Of a DNA stretch of 64,000 nucleotides, positions 63,738 through 64,000 are shown piece by piece. Below the pieces are notes generated by a model. The model was not told the DNA's origin. It did not search any database and saw only the letters and a list, made by a program, of their open reading frames with translations. Numbering within the stretch: the stretch's first letter is position 1; each line of letters begins with the position of its first letter. Both the position numbers and the translations under genes were made by a program. The stretch covers positions 434,001-498,000 of the forward strand of contig NZ_JARUBL010000001.1 of the NCBI RefSeq assembly GCF_029626155.1, written 5' to 3'. The DNA comes from Solwaraspora sp. WMMD1047 (lineage in GTDB: Bacteria > Actinomycetota > Actinomycetes > Mycobacteriales > Micromonosporaceae).

Positions 63738-63938
63738 TCAGTCGCCCGCGAGGTTCGGGCGGTGCTCCCGGATCCACGCCTGGACGTCCGAGCGGCGCTA
63801 GATCGGTCCCTGGTCCAACTCCGCGAGCGGTGTGGGGAAGGTGCGCGAGCGGGTTACCACGTAGGCGCGCTGCCGGCTCACGCCGCCGAGCATGCGGCGA
63901 ATTTCGCCTACGCCGACAAGATCGTGATCATTGCTCAC
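63738..63938 (-). pseudogene. AlpA-like small DNA-binding protein with in-frame amber codon
   Basis: The 66-codon frame reads VSNDHDLVGVGEIRRMLGG, VSRQRAYVVTRSRTFPTPLA, ELDQGPI-stop-RRSDVQAWIREHRP. This is the complete pattern of small HTH proteins of the AlpA/excisionase type, in which the position of the stop is normally Trp (consensus ...VW..DVEAWI..HRP). TAG at 63800-63798 is one base from TGG. TACGTT (63945-63950) lies 6 nt ahead of the GTG. The product is therefore probably cut to 46 residues and loses its last helix. Confidence 0.65.
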
Positions 63939-64000
63939 GTCATGAACGTAAGTCGTTGTCGTTATGAGTTGACCTACGACTACGGCGCTGTCATCCTGGT

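Overview
The window is very GC-rich, uses GTG and TTG starts freely and lacks U-tracts after almost all hairpins. It carries actinobacterial marker genes (lsr2, carD, clpC, disA, a DUF397 protein, ECF41 and ECF42 sigma factors). Gene content and protein style point to the Micromonosporaceae, probably Micromonospora or a close relative; the genus is an inference.

Region 1 (1-23 kb) is core genome. nadB(end)-nadC-coaX, lysS-lsr2-clpC, mutY, def, disA-radA, an LpqE-like lipoprotein, carD-ispD-ispF follow the gene content and order known from the coaX-lysS-lsr2-clpC1 ... mutY ... disA-radA-lpqE-carD-ispD-ispF block of Mycobacterium tuberculosis. Between the LpqE-like gene and carD this genome has extra genes (14.9-19.7 kb): a UbiA prenyltransferase, a methyltransferase, an acyl-CoA-dehydrogenase-fold flavoprotein and a type III polyketide synthase. 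Together they look like a small cluster for a prenylated, methylated alkylresorcinol or hydroquinone lipid.

Region 2 (23-41 kb) holds most of a tyrosine-to-fumarate route in two pieces: hmgA / unknown gene / fahA (23-26.5 kb), and an aromatic aminotransferase with hpd and a divergent Lrp-type regulator (30.5-35.4 kb). A class I fumarase lies at 39.4-41 kb. Between them are a DUF397 gene behind a possible structured RNA, two membrane-anchored beta-propeller proteins, two RDD membrane proteins, an ArsR/MFS pair, and a three-gene surface-protein locus (28.3-30.4 kb) that resembles the WxL/DUF916 systems of Firmicutes.

Region 3 (41-58.9 kb) is accessory and regulatory. It holds a truncated Fic gene, an ECF42 sigma factor with its DGPF partner, a GH6 cellulase with a LacI regulator and shared palindromic operators, ArsR-SRPBCC-reductase, a DrrAB-like exporter followed by a MerR regulator, an ECF41 sigma factor with an NmrA-like oxidoreductase, a BenE transporter divergent from an XRE-cupin regulator, a frameshifted Rpn-like pseudogene and a SWIM-domain protein. 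Several promoters and operators can be read directly from the sequence.

Region 4 (58.9-64 kb) looks acquired. A visibly lower-GC stretch carries an OLD/DUF3696-type ATPase convergent with an HNH nuclease. It is followed by an overlapping operon of three small unknown proteins under a short GntR regulator, and by a small AlpA-like DNA-binding gene interrupted by an amber codon.

Many start codons in the window sit 5-8 nt behind a TANNNT -10 hexamer, which suggests widespread leaderless transcription and helped to choose several starts.
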